Shown here piece by piece: positions 26,979 through 36,045 of a DNA stretch of 64,000 nt. The notes under the pieces were generated by a model that was not told the origin of the DNA, ran no database searches, and was given only the letters and a program-made list of their open reading frames with translations. The DNA lies in NCBI GenBank assembly GCA_023389155.1, contig JAEWEV010000032.1, positions 12,808-76,807 of the forward strand. The letters run 5' to 3'. The position numbers and the translations under genes are program-made. Origin of the DNA: Pseudomonadota bacterium (GTDB lineage: Bacteria; Pseudomonadota; Gammaproteobacteria; Burkholderiales; Burkholderiaceae_B). Each line of letters begins with the position of its first letter. Position 1 is the stretch's first letter.

Positions 26979-29027
26979 ATGACGCAGGGCAAGGAATCAC
27001 AGTTGCAGGCTGAACTGGAAAGTCTGCGCACTCAAATCAATGCGCACAACCACGCATATCATGTCCTGGATGCGCCCACAATCAGCGATACCGAGTTTGA
27101 CGGCCTGATGCAGCGATTGCTGGCTATCGAAGCGGAACACCCGGAATGGGTCGATGCCGACTCCCCGTCTCAGCGGGTAGGTAGCGCACCGCTGCCGTTT
27201 TTCGACAGTGTTCGCCACGCCGTGCCCATGCTCTCGCTGGGCAACGCCTTCAGCAGCGAAGAGGTCAGGGCATTCGACAAGCGCGTCAGTGACGCCTTGC
27301 GTGCGGCTGGCCTGCTCGATCCCGCGCAGAAAGTTGAGTACAACTGCGAAGTCAAGATGGATGGCCTTGCCATTAGCATCCGTTACGAAAATGGCCGCCT
27401 GGTTCGTGCTGCGACCCGGGGTGATGGCCTTACCGGTGAAGATGTTACTGCCAACATCCGGACGCTGCGTTCTGTCCCGCTGACGCTCTCACCCGGTTTT
27501 CCCGAAGTGCTGGAAGTGCGTGGTGAAGTGCTTATGCATCGCGCCGATTTTGAAAAACTCAACAAGCAACAGGCGGCAGCCGGCGACAAAACGTTTGTCA
27601 ACCCGCGTAATGCGGCAGCGGGCAGCCTGCGCCAGCTTGATCCTCGACTTACGGCCAAACGTCCATTACGATTTTTCGCTTATGGCTGGGGCCAGCTCGA
27701 TGGTCTGAAAACGCCATTGCCGCTCACTCATTCCGGCATGCTGGACTGGTTGTCTTCGCTCGGCCTGTCCGTCGGAAAATACCGAAAGATTGTGACTGGC
27801 TCCGATGCGCTTATCGCGTTCTACGAAGAGATTGGCAATTCGCGAACCAGTCTTCCGTTTGATATTGATGGCGTGGTTTATAAAGTCAACTCGCTCAAGG
27901 CCCAGACTGAGCTGGGATTCGTTTCCCGTGCACCGCGTTTTGCGCTTGCGCACAAATTTGCGGCTGAAGAAGCCACAACCACACTGCTGGATATCGAGGT
28001 GCAGGTGGGACGTACAGGGGCAATTACGCCTGTTGCCAGACTGGCCCCGGTATTTGTGGGCGGCGTGACAGTGACCAATGCCACTTTGCATAATGAAGAT
28101 GAAATCCGACGCAAGGACGTCATGATCGGCGATACCGTTGTCGTGCGCAGGGCAGGGGATGTGATTCCCGAAGTACTGAGGCCGGTACTGGAGTCCCGGC
28201 CCGAGAACGCCAGGCGCTTTGTCATGGTCACCGAATGCCCGGTATGTGGTTCTGCCGTGGAGCGTTTGCCCGACGAAGCCGTGACACGGTGCACCGGCGG
28301 GCTGTTCTGCGCTGCTCAGCGGAAACAAAGCCTGCTGCATGCGGCAGGACGCAAGGCGCTGGACATAGAAGGCCTGGGCGAGAAATTGATTGACCAGCTG
28401 GTCGATCAGGACTGGGTGCGTTCCATCGCGGATCTGTACTCCCTGACAGCGGAAAAGCTGATGGGGCTTGAGCGCATGGGACGCAAGTCTGCCGAGAACC
28501 TGATTGCTGCCATTGAGGCCAGCAAACATATCGAATTGTCTCGCATTGTCTATGCGCTAGGCATTCGTCACGTTGGCGAAACCACTGCCCGCGATCTGGC
28601 CCGGCATTTCGGTTCACTCGATGCGCTGATTGCTGCCGACGAAGCTGCCTACCTGCAGGTCAGCGATGTCGGACCGGTGGTTGCAGAATCGCTGCGTGCA
28701 TTTTTTGCCGAACCGCATAATATTGCAGTGCTTGAGGCCTTGCGCGCTGCAGGTGTAACTGTGAAAATGCCAGAGTCGATCAAGAGTACGGTCCTGCAGG
28801 GGAAAACCTTTGTTCTGACCGGGACTTTGCCTACCATGACGCGCGATGAAGCGGGCAAACTGATTATGGAAGCCGGTGGCAAGGTAAGCGGTAGCGTCTC
28901 GAAAAAAACCAGTTATGTGGTTGCCGGCGAAGAGGCAGGCAGCAAACTGGAGAAGGCCCGTGAACTCTCGGTCACGGTGCTTGATGAAGACGGCCTGATG
29001 GAACTGCTCAAGGGCCAGGCTTCATAA
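26979..29027 (+). CDS. ligA: NAD-dependent DNA ligase
   Basis: LigA, 682 aa, seals nicks in replication and repair using NAD. Domains in order: Ia region with YHVLDAPTISDTEFD, adenylation domain with catalytic Lys in CEVKMDGLAI (about residue 128), OB fold, a four-cysteine zinc finger starting CPVCGSAV and ending GLFCAAQ, helix-hairpin-helix repeats, and a C-terminal BRCT domain (about 600-682, containing TFVLTGTLPTMTRDEA). Full length. Last gene of the smc operon. Confidence 0.98.
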   Translation: MTQGKESQLQAELESLRTQINAHNHAYHVLDAPTISDTEFDGLMQRLLAIEAEHPEWVDADSPSQRVGSAPLPFFDSVRHAVPMLSLGNAFSSEEVRAFDKRVSDALRAAGLLDPAQKVEYNCEVKMDGLAISIRYENGRLVRAATRGDGLTGEDVTANIRTLRSVPLTLSPGFPEVLEVRGEVLMHRADFEKLNKQQAAAGDKTFVNPRNAAAGSLRQLDPRLTAKRPLRFFAYGWGQLDGLKTPLPLTHSGMLDWLSSLGLSVGKYRKIVTGSDALIAFYEEIGNSRTSLPFDIDGVVYKVNSLKAQTELGFVSRAPRFALAHKFAAEEATTTLLDIEVQVGRTGAITPVARLAPVFVGGVTVTNATLHNEDEIRRKDVMIGDTVVVRRAGDVIPEVLRPVLESRPENARRFVMVTECPVCGSAVERLPDEAVTRCTGGLFCAAQRKQSLLHAAGRKALDIEGLGEKLIDQLVDQDWVRSIADLYSLTAEKLMGLERMGRKSAENLIAAIEASKHIELSRIVYALGIRHVGETTARDLARHFGSLDALIAADEAAYLQVSDVGPVVAESLRAFFAEPHNIAVLEALRAAGVTVKMPESIKSTVLQGKTFVLTGTLPTMTRDEAGKLIMEAGGKVSGSVSKKTSYVVAGEEAGSKLEKARELSVTVLDEDGLMELLKGQAS

Positions 29028-29410
29028 GCGGGCGGTCATAACCTGAGGTGATCACACCATTTGGGCGGTCGAGCCTGAGGGTGGCATTGTTATTGGTGCC
29101 CCCCGGTTGGGCAGGCCAAGGGAACAGCCCCGACGGCCAACTCTCACAAGGGGTATCTTCCATCACAGGCATTCGTCCAGTCAGCAAACCCTGCTATCTG
29201 GGATTCCATCACAATCGACAGTCATTAAAGCCGTGTCAGCGGAGCGTATCTCGTATGCGATCGGGACGCGATTCGGAAGCGATTTGAACGCGCATCCGAA
29301 GGGAACAAATCCTGTATCTTTCGTTCGGCCATTCTCCCTTACCGATACTCTCCGATTCAGGCATCCTCCGGCAAATTCCGGGTAACGGTACGCTTGCGTA
29401 TATTCCCGGC
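29028..29410. other. Intergenic region downstream of ligA
   Basis: Non-coding stretch between the convergent ligA and parvulin genes. Short open frames overlap on both strands, but none has a ribosome-binding site or recognisable product. A weak hairpin, CCGGG (29378-29382) / CCCGG (29405-29409) enclosing TACGC-TT-GCGTA, precedes the main terminator and may end the smc-zipA-ligA transcript. Confidence 0.5.
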
Positions 29411-29460
29411 AAAAAAACATCCCCCGGTTTCCGGAAAATTCCGGACTGCGGGGGATGTTT
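29411..29460 (-). terminator. Strong terminator of the parvulin/msrB cluster
   Basis: Arms AACATCCCCCG-type (29418-29426) and CGGGGGATGTT (29449-29459) enclose an inner TCCGGAAAATTCCGGA hairpin. Read on the minus strand it is followed by seven T, so it ends the minus-strand operon. Confidence 0.9.
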
Positions 29461-29506
29461 ACCTGTGCAGAGACCATTCTGTCTGAACGATCTATTTCCC
29501 TAAGAC

Positions 29507-30367
29507 TTACTGCTTGGGAGCTTCGGTTGCAGGCGCTTCAGCGGGTGTGGCTTCTGCAGGTTTGTCACCTGCTGCGGCTTCAGTTTCAGATTTTTCAATC
29601 TTGGCCTCATCACGCAGTTTTTTCATCTGCTCCTGCAGAGCCTGCTGGCTCAGCATCTGGCTGATTTGCGGCTTGGCTTCTTCCAGAGTCGGAACCTTGA
29701 CAGGACGTGAGTCAGTCACCTGAATAATGTGCCATCCAAACTGACTTTTCACCGGCTTGTCGAGCAACTGGCCTTTTTTGGCAGATTTCACGGCTTCAGC
29801 GAACTCAGGTACGTAGTTCTCAGCGGGAGCCCAGCCCAGATCACCACCATTCTTGCCACTGCCTGGGTCGATGGAGTTTTTCTTGGCTGCATCAGCAAAG
29901 CTGACTTTTTTAGCCTTGATGTCTTTCAACAGTTTATTGGCTGCGGTCTCGTCTTTGACCAGAATGTGCTTGACCTGATATTCGTTTTCACCAGCAGATT
30001 GTTCCTTGAACTGCTCGTAGGCTTTTTTGACATCGTCATCGCTGACCGGATGGGTTTTAGCCCAGTCGCGCATCATGGCGCCGATCAGGATTTCCTGGCG
30101 TGCGTTGTCGATAGCAAACTGAACTTCGGGTTTTTTGTCCACTCCCTGCTTTTCGGCTTCCTGTGACAATACGACGCTGTTGATCAGCTGCTCCGTAATC
30201 TGTTCGCGCAGGGCAGGACTGTCGGTCGCGCCGCGGGCAATCAGCGTTTTCACTGCCGTATCTACCTGATCTTTGGTAATGGCTTTACCATTCACAGTGG
30301 CCACGTTCTGGGCCAGAGCCGGTACAGTCATGGCGCAAGTTACAGCGAGTAAAATAAAACGTTTCAT
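29507..30367 (-). CDS. Periplasmic parvulin-type peptidyl-prolyl isomerase (Par27-like)
   Basis: 286-aa exported foldase. Residues 1-19 are a Sec signal peptide ending ALAQ. A chaperone-like helical region (about 20-135) is followed by the parvulin PPIase domain (about 135-230) with YQVKHILVKDE, GGDLGWAPAENYVPEF and FGWHIIQV. The C-terminus is a Lys/Glu/Ala/Pro-rich tail. It resembles Bordetella Par27, a periplasmic chaperone that handles outer-membrane proteins and filamentous haemagglutinin. Last gene of the msrB-yciB-bolA-PPIase cluster, ATG at 30367. Confidence 0.92.
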   Translation of the reverse strand: MKRFILLAVTCAMTVPALAQNVATVNGKAITKDQVDTAVKTLIARGATDSPALREQITEQLINSVVLSQEAEKQGVDKKPEVQFAIDNARQEILIGAMMRDWAKTHPVSDDDVKKAYEQFKEQSAGENEYQVKHILVKDETAANKLLKDIKAKKVSFADAAKKNSIDPGSGKNGGDLGWAPAENYVPEFAEAVKSAKKGQLLDKPVKSQFGWHIIQVTDSRPVKVPTLEEAKPQISQMLSQQALQEQMKKLRDEAKIEKSETEAAAGDKPAEATPAEAPATEAPKQ

Positions 30368-30381
30368 AGTTTTCCTTTTGG

Positions 30382-30648
30382 TTAAGAAATGGGTAGTGTC
30401 TGTATAGACAGCGCATGTATGGGATAAGGAATCAAATCGTCCAGGGCATCATAGACCAGGCGCTGGCTGGCTATCCGCGACAGACCATCAAAGCGCGCCG
30501 ACCGGATGGTCAGGCGAAAGTGGCCAGCGCCATTGCTCGCCCCGGCATGCCCTTTGTGCAGATGCGATTCGTCAACAATATTCAGCGCCTGTGGTTCAAG
30601 TACGGCAAGGCGTTCGCGAATCAACGCAACACGATCAAGCTCAGTCAT
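30382..30648 (-). CDS. BolA family protein
   Basis: 88-aa BolA-like protein. The family pattern ends in ESHLHKGHAG...HFRLTIRS and then HALSI. BolA proteins pair with monothiol glutaredoxins and bind [2Fe-2S] or DNA. The ATG at 30648 lies inside the last codons of yciB (8-base overlap), so translation is probably coupled; the longer frame to 30735 lies within yciB and is not used. The invariant His in the loop is present. Confidence 0.93.
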   Translation of the reverse strand: MTELDRVALIRERLAVLEPQALNIVDESHLHKGHAGASNGAGHFRLTIRSARFDGLSRIASQRLVYDALDDLIPYPIHALSIQTLPIS

Positions 30649-31225
30649 TGGGCTTCTCCGGTAGCGTGGCGGGATCCAGTGTAGAGGGAACTTCCTGCAT
30701 GTGTCGGCCAAGCCAGACTGACTGGCCAATGGCAAAAACTACCAGCAGACCCGTCATGCCGAATGCCTTGAAGGTTACCCACTGCTCCTGCGTGAAATAG
30801 CCGGAAAAGGCGACGAACAGATTCAACAGACCGGAGAATACAAAAAAGCCGGCCCAGCTATCGGAAAGGCGATCCCAAATACGGTCTGGCAGGCTCATCT
30901 GGCCGCTCAGCATTTTGCGCAGGACGTTTTTGTTCATCAGCCAGCGCGCGCCAAGCAGAATGAGGGCAAACAGCCAGTAAAGCACAGTAGGCTTCCATTT
31001 GACGAAGGTGTCATTATGGAAATAGATGGTTGCTCCGCCAAAAACGCCGATGATGATGACATTCATCCAGTTGATGGCTTCGATGCGACGGCCACGAAAT
31101 TTGAGCCACACGATCTGCAGGACGCTGCAGATGATGGCGACTTTGGTTGCAACATATATGTCCGCGACTTTGAACGCAACAAAGAAGAGAACAAGCGGGA
31201 AAAAATCGAAAAGAAGCTTATTCAT
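30641..31225 (-). CDS. yciB: Inner membrane-spanning protein YciB / septation protein A
   Basis: 194-aa inner-membrane protein with about five or six helices. It opens with the family start LLFDFFPLVLFFVAFK and contains IYFHNDTFVKWKPTVLYWLFA. YciB interacts with divisome/elongasome components and affects envelope integrity. The ATG overlaps the msrB stop (ATGA at 31222-31225) and the gene end overlaps bolA, so msrB-yciB-bolA are tightly coupled. Confidence 0.95.
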   Translation of the reverse strand: MNKLLFDFFPLVLFFVAFKVADIYVATKVAIICSVLQIVWLKFRGRRIEAINWMNVIIIGVFGGATIYFHNDTFVKWKPTVLYWLFALILLGARWLMNKNVLRKMLSGQMSLPDRIWDRLSDSWAGFFVFSGLLNLFVAFSGYFTQEQWVTFKAFGMTGLLVVFAIGQSVWLGRHMQEVPSTLDPATLPEKPND

Positions 31226-31614
31226 TCTGCGGGGTCAAAGCGAAGTGAGAGCGAGTTGATGCAATAGCGCAAACCCGTAGGCGGGGGGCCATCGGGAAAA
31301 ACGTGTCCCAGATGGGCGTCGCAGACATTGCACAGGACTTCAGTACGTACCATGCCATGCGTAGTGTCTGTTTCTTCGCGAACGTTATTGGGGTTGAGGG
31401 GTTCGAAGTAGCTGGGCCAGCCACAACCGGCGTCAAACTTCGTGTCGGAGGCAAACAGCGGGGTACCGCAGGCAACACAGGTGTAGATGCCGGGCTGAAA
31501 ATGATCCCAGTATTCTCCGGTAAAGGCACGCTCGGTGCCTTTTTGCCGTGTGACACGGAAGCTTTCGGGGGAAAGCAGCTCGCGCCATTGCTGTTCGGAC
31601 TTGATGATTTTCAA
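31222..31614 (-). CDS. msrB: Peptide methionine-R-sulfoxide reductase
   Basis: 130-aa MsrB reducing methionine-R-sulfoxide in proteins. It has zinc-binding pairs CVACG and CNVCD, the GCGWPSYFEPL motif and the catalytic Cys in LRYCINSLSL. No ATG is available near the start: TTG at 31614 is preceded by AAAGG about 7 bases upstream and gives the family N-terminus. First gene of the minus-strand cluster, divergent from the ABC transporter operon. Confidence 0.95.
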   Translation of the reverse strand: MKIIKSEQQWRELLSPESFRVTRQKGTERAFTGEYWDHFQPGIYTCVACGTPLFASDTKFDAGCGWPSYFEPLNPNNVREETDTTHGMVRTEVLCNVCDAHLGHVFPDGPPPTGLRYCINSLSLRFDPAE

Positions 31615-31946
31615 TGCTGGCCTTTACCTTTACAAACGGTCGGGCTTTCGTATCTGCTACAACGCGCCGCACCGGGTTTCCTGAATAAAATGCCCATAGC
31701 CTGTCGCCAAAATTTGCACATTGCCATGTTTGCATCTGCGTGATGGCAAACAAAACAGAACAGACTGTTATCAGGCTATTTTAAAGTATATTGGTGCTTC
31801 ACTCCGGAATTTCCAGAGCAAAACTGTATGATTACGCGTTCAAGTGTGACATATTATTGTCTGCACCTGTGGACTATACACGTGCCTTACGTCTGGAAAC
31901 ATACGGTTGTAATGAAGCGAAATACAAAATATTTGAGAGACAAAAG
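31615..31946. other. Divergent intergenic region msrB / ABC transporter
   Basis: 332 bp, AT-rich from about 31740. An open frame continues upstream of the binding-protein gene to 31791, but the signal peptide starts at 31947, so this is leader or promoter DNA. No clear sigma-70 pair was found. Confidence 0.5.
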
Positions 31947-33116
31947 ATGAAAAAGTTCCTTTCCTGCTTAATGGGTGTCGCATTGACGGCGCCTGGCCTT
32001 GCGGTCTTTGCCGCCGAAGATACGGTCAATGTCGGCGTTGTAGTATCGGCAACCGGACCGGCGGCCTCTCTTGGCATCGCGGAGCGCAACACTGTGGCGC
32101 TTTTACCGCGCCAGATTGGTGACACGACAATCAACTATACCATTCTTGATGATGCAACTGACGCCACACAGGCAGTACGCAATATGCGCAAGCTGATCAG
32201 TGAGAATAATGCAGACGTGATTATCGGCACGACCGCAACGCCTGGTTCGCTGGCCATGGTGGATGTGGCCGCCGAGAAAAAAATCCCCGTCATCAGTCTG
32301 GCTGCCAGCGCAAGTATTGTTGAACCTGTCGAGGGAGCGCGCACGTGGTCATTCAAAACACCGCAGAACGATGTGCTGATGGCGACAGCAGTCGTGCAGG
32401 CGATGGAGAAGGCGGGAACGAAGAAACTCGGTTTTATCGGTTTTTCTGACGCTTATGGGCAAAACTGGCTCAAGGAACTGAAGAACGCGCTGGAAGGCAA
32501 ATCTATCGATATCGTGGCAACGGAAGCCTATGCCCGCCCGGACACCAGTGTGACTGGCCAGGTGCTCAAACTGATCGCCGCCAAGCCCGATGCAATTCTG
32601 ATTGCAGGTTCCGGTACGGCTGCTGCGCTGCCACAACGCGAACTCAAGCAGCGTGGGTTCAAGGGCCAGATCTACCAGACGCATGGGGCCGGTAATGGAG
32701 AATTCCTGAAAATGTGCGGTTCTGCCTGCGAGGGACTGATTCTGCCTGCAGGACCAATACTTGTTGCCGATCAACTTGAACAGGACAACCCTGTTCGTGC
32801 CGCCGGCCTGGATTACACACAGAAATACGAAGAAAAGTATGGCAAGGGCTCGGTCAGTGGTTTTGGCGGCCACATGCATGATGCAGGGGCCCTCGTGGAA
32901 GCAGCCATCCCCGGGGCCCTGGCTGGTGGCGCCAAGCCTGGAACGGAGGCATTCCGTCAGGCCCTGCGCGATGCGCTGGAAAACAGCAAGGACGTTGTGG
33001 GTGTGCATGGTGTGTTCAATATGTCGGCCAAAGATCACTCTGGTCTGGATGAGCGTGCACGGGTTTTACTGCGCGTCAAAGATGGCCATTGGGAATATGC
33101 AAAGGATCTGAACTGA
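31947..33116 (+). CDS. ABC transporter periplasmic binding protein, LivK-type
   Basis: 389-aa type-I periplasmic binding protein (Peripla_BP_6 / Leu-Ile-Val-binding family). Residues 1-24 are a signal peptide with a KK start and a cut after VFAA. The mature part begins DTVNVGVVVSATGPAASLG, the usual ligand-pocket loop, and contains DDATDATQAVRNMRKLI and the hinge segments of the fold. ATG at 31947 has GAGAG upstream. It is the first gene of a five-component transporter encoded by four genes. The substrate cannot be stated: the family covers branched-chain amino acids, amides, urea and aromatic acids. Confidence 0.9.
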   Translation: MKKFLSCLMGVALTAPGLAVFAAEDTVNVGVVVSATGPAASLGIAERNTVALLPRQIGDTTINYTILDDATDATQAVRNMRKLISENNADVIIGTTATPGSLAMVDVAAEKKIPVISLAASASIVEPVEGARTWSFKTPQNDVLMATAVVQAMEKAGTKKLGFIGFSDAYGQNWLKELKNALEGKSIDIVATEAYARPDTSVTGQVLKLIAAKPDAILIAGSGTAAALPQRELKQRGFKGQIYQTHGAGNGEFLKMCGSACEGLILPAGPILVADQLEQDNPVRAAGLDYTQKYEEKYGKGSVSGFGGHMHDAGALVEAAIPGALAGGAKPGTEAFRQALRDALENSKDVVGVHGVFNMSAKDHSGLDERARVLLRVKDGHWEYAKDLN

Positions 33117-33150
33117 GCCGGCTGGCCGGGCAGCAATTAACGGAAAAAGA

Positions 33151-34188
33151 ATGGATTGGTCAATCGCAAAGATTCTGTTGCAGGACGGATTGGTAACGGG
33201 TGTGATTTATGCACTGCTGGCAGTCTCGCTGGTATTGGTGTTTGCCGTTACACGCATTATTCTCATTGTGCAGGGAGAGTTCGTTACCTACGGCGCGTTA
33301 ACGTTTGCAGTGATGGCTGATAACCAGGTGCCTGCTACGCGCTGGCTGCTGGTTATCGCGGGCATCCTGGTGTTTTGCAGGGAAGGGTGGCTGGTGCTGC
33401 GCGGTAAGCCGGTGCAAAGCCTCATCGGTTCGGCTCTGTTCTGCCTGGCATTGCCACTGGCGGTTTTCTTCGCCGTTCCTGCCGTTCTGGCCATGACGCC
33501 ATCCATCTGGGTTAAGGCGCTGCTCACGTTAATGATGGTTGTGCCGCTGGGACCCATGCTTTACAAACTTGCTTATGAGCCTGTCGCAGAGAGTTCCGTG
33601 CTCGCGCTGTTTGTGGTGTCGATTGCCGTGCATTTTGCGTTTGTTGGCATGGGGCTTGCCTTTTTTGGCGCCGAGGGACGATTGGTATCGGAACCGTTTT
33701 TCGACGGACAGCTTGATCTTTTCGGACTGACCTGGAACTATCAGAGTCTTTTTGTCATCGCGATGACGGTTGTAATTATCCTGGCATTGTGGCTGTTCTT
33801 CGGTTTCACGCTGTACGGCAAGGCGCTACGGGCAACCGCAGTGAACCGCCGCGGTGCGAGGCTGGTTGGCATTAGCACCAATATGTCGGGCTTTCTGACT
33901 TTCCTGCTTTCTTCTGTCGTCGGAGTGCTCTCGGGCATCATGATCGTATCGTTTATTTCTATAACGTACGAGACGGGCTTCATGATTGGTCTCAAGGGAT
34001 TTGTCGGCGCCATCATCGGTGGGCTGATGAGCTATCCCATTGCTGCGGCAGGTGCGCTGCTGGTCGGGGTTATCGAGTCCTTCTCCACTTTCTGGGCGAG
34101 CGAATATAAAGAGGTGATTGTGTTTGCGCTGATTATTCCGGTGCTGCTGATTCTGTCTGTGACCAGCCGTCACGACGAAGAGGAGTAA
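33151..34188 (+). CDS. ABC transporter permease, LivH-type (enlarged)
   Basis: 345-aa inner-membrane permease of the branched-chain-amino-acid ABC family. The LivH start (LVTGVIYALLAVSLVLVFAVTRI) and the later GxxGA-rich KGFVGAIIGGLMSYPIAAAGAL segment are present. It is about 50 residues longer than the usual 290-300, because a hydrophobic insertion (about residues 60-115, two helices) follows the FVTYGALTFAV element. It starts 34 bp after the binding protein and 3 bp separate its stop from the next gene. Confidence 0.88.
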   Translation: MDWSIAKILLQDGLVTGVIYALLAVSLVLVFAVTRIILIVQGEFVTYGALTFAVMADNQVPATRWLLVIAGILVFCREGWLVLRGKPVQSLIGSALFCLALPLAVFFAVPAVLAMTPSIWVKALLTLMMVVPLGPMLYKLAYEPVAESSVLALFVVSIAVHFAFVGMGLAFFGAEGRLVSEPFFDGQLDLFGLTWNYQSLFVIAMTVVIILALWLFFGFTLYGKALRATAVNRRGARLVGISTNMSGFLTFLLSSVVGVLSGIMIVSFISITYETGFMIGLKGFVGAIIGGLMSYPIAAAGALLVGVIESFSTFWASEYKEVIVFALIIPVLLILSVTSRHDEEE

Positions 34189-34191
34189 GTC

Positions 34192-36045
34192 ATGAAGAAA
34201 TGGCCTGTACCGGTTTTCATTCTGTTGCTGGCGGCTGTGCCGCTGCTGCCCGGTGTTCCCGAATTCTGGATCAATCAGCTCAATTCGATCGGGATTGCGA
34301 GTCTGGTGGTTATCGGACTGGTTGTGTTAACAGGAGTGGGCGGACTGACTTCCTTTGGACAGGCGACTTTCGTAGGCATTGGTGCCTACGCTACTGCCTG
34401 GCTTTCCGCGACCATGACACAGTCTCCGTGGCTGGGCCTGTTATTGGGAATTGTGTTGACGTTGCTGCTGGCCTTTGTGCTGGCACAGGTCACGCTGCGC
34501 CTGTCCGGGCACTATCTGTCGCTGGCAACGATTGCTGTGTGTCTGATTTTTTATTATCTGTACGGAAACATGCCGTTCCTGGGACGTCATGACGGTATTC
34601 CGGGCATCCCGCCGATTTCGTTCTTTGGTCATCCCTTGCTGGAGGTACAGAGCATTTATTACCTAATCTGGGTTGTCGTTCTGATTGCGGCCTGGACGGC
34701 AATGAATCTGCTGGATTCGCGTAGTGGCAGAGCCATTCGCGCGCTAAAGAGCGGCCAAAAGATGGCGGAATCTTTCGGTGTACACACTTTTCACTACAAG
34801 GTGATTGCCTTTATCTATGCTGCCTTGCTGGCCAGTCTGGCCGGCTGGCTGTACGCCCATGAGCAGCGCGCGGTCAGCCCCAGTACTTTCGGTATCAATT
34901 ACGGTATTGAATATCTGTTCATGATGGTTGTGGGCAGTGTATCGTCCGTATGGGGCGGCATCTTTGGCGCGGCAGTCATCCTGATTCTGAAGGACCAGAT
35001 CCAGAATATTGCGCCGCGTCTTTTTGACAGTTCGACCAACTTCGAACTGATTGTATTTGGCATTTTGGTGGTGCTGGTTCTGCATCATGCTCGCGAGGGA
35101 TTGTGGCCAATTGTGGTCCGTGCCTTTTCGGCGATCACTGGCCTATTTGGAAAGGTAACGACATCTACCACAACTTCGGCCTGGTGGCATGATGCGCCGG
35201 TTCTGGATCAGGCTGGCAAACCGCAACAGGCCAGGTTGTTGCAGGTCGATCGGATTCGCAAGGAGTTTGGCGGGCTGGTGGCCGTCAACGATATCTCATT
35301 TTCCGTGGATGCCGGCCAGATCGTCGGACTGATTGGCCCTAACGGTGCAGGCAAAAGCACGACCTTCAATCTTATAACGGGCGTGCTGCCACTGACATCC
35401 GGTTCGATCACATTCCGTGACAGGCCGCTGCAATCGGCGGCAGCCAGTGACGTTGCGAGGTTGGGGATTGCTCGAACGTTTCAGCACACGCAACTGCTGC
35501 CGCAGATGAGTGTCCTGGAGAATGTGGCACTGGGCGCGCATTTGCGTCGCTCAGCCGGTGCCTTGCGCAGTATTGTGCGGCTGGACAGGAAGGATGAAGC
35601 CGCGCTTTTGCGTGAAGCTGCCGTACAGCTGACTCGTGTCGGATTGGGTGACTGCATGACAGAGCTCGCCGGCAATCTCTCGCTGGGTAAACAGCGTATT
35701 GTTGAAGTGGCACGTGCCCTGGCGCTTGATCCTTCGTTGCTGCTGCTCGATGAGCCCGCTGCCGGGTTGCGCTATATGGAAAAGCAGGAGCTGGCTTCCG
35801 TCCTGTCCGGCCTTCGGGATGAGGGCATGAGCATTCTGCTCGTAGAGCACGACATGGATTTTGTCATGAAGCTGACTAACCATCTTGTCGTCATGGATTT
35901 CGGCACCAAGATTGCAGAAGGTACGCCTGCGCAAATACAGCGAAATGAGAAAGTATTGCAGGCCTACCTGGGTGGACTGGATGACCCTGCCGGCGCGGAA
36001 GAGATCAATCGTAGCAATACGAGTTTGACGGGAGAGCACGCATGA
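34192..36045 (+). CDS. Fused LivM permease - LivG ATPase
   Basis: 617-aa fusion. Residues 1-320 form the second permease (LivM-type: SFGQATFVGIGAYATAW, a conserved GRAIRALKSG loop, and GSVSSVWGGIFGAAV). A short Ser/Thr-rich linker (about 321-345) leads to a complete ATP-binding subunit (LivG-type). That part has Walker A GPNGAGKST (382-390), Q-loop in the FQHTQLLPQMS region, signature LSLGKQR (497-503), Walker B LLLLDEP (Asp520/Glu521) and the H-loop VEHDMDFVM. Normally these are two polypeptides. Its last four bases overlap the start of the LivF-type gene (ATGA). Confidence 0.93.
   Translation: MKKWPVPVFILLLAAVPLLPGVPEFWINQLNSIGIASLVVIGLVVLTGVGGLTSFGQATFVGIGAYATAWLSATMTQSPWLGLLLGIVLTLLLAFVLAQVTLRLSGHYLSLATIAVCLIFYYLYGNMPFLGRHDGIPGIPPISFFGHPLLEVQSIYYLIWVVVLIAAWTAMNLLDSRSGRAIRALKSGQKMAESFGVHTFHYKVIAFIYAALLASLAGWLYAHEQRAVSPSTFGINYGIEYLFMMVVGSVSSVWGGIFGAAVILILKDQIQNIAPRLFDSSTNFELIVFGILVVLVLHHAREGLWPIVVRAFSAITGLFGKVTTSTTTSAWWHDAPVLDQAGKPQQARLLQVDRIRKEFGGLVAVNDISFSVDAGQIVGLIGPNGAGKSTTFNLITGVLPLTSGSITFRDRPLQSAAASDVARLGIARTFQHTQLLPQMSVLENVALGAHLRRSAGALRSIVRLDRKDEAALLREAAVQLTRVGLGDCMTELAGNLSLGKQRIVEVARALALDPSLLLLDEPAAGLRYMEKQELASVLSGLRDEGMSILLVEHDMDFVMKLTNHLVVMDFGTKIAEGTPAQIQRNEKVLQAYLGGLDDPAGAEEINRSNTSLTGEHA

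Noticed and set aside
29028..29410. Small genes in the ligA-downstream interval
   Set aside because: Frames on both strands overlap, lack ribosome-binding sites and have no recognisable product.
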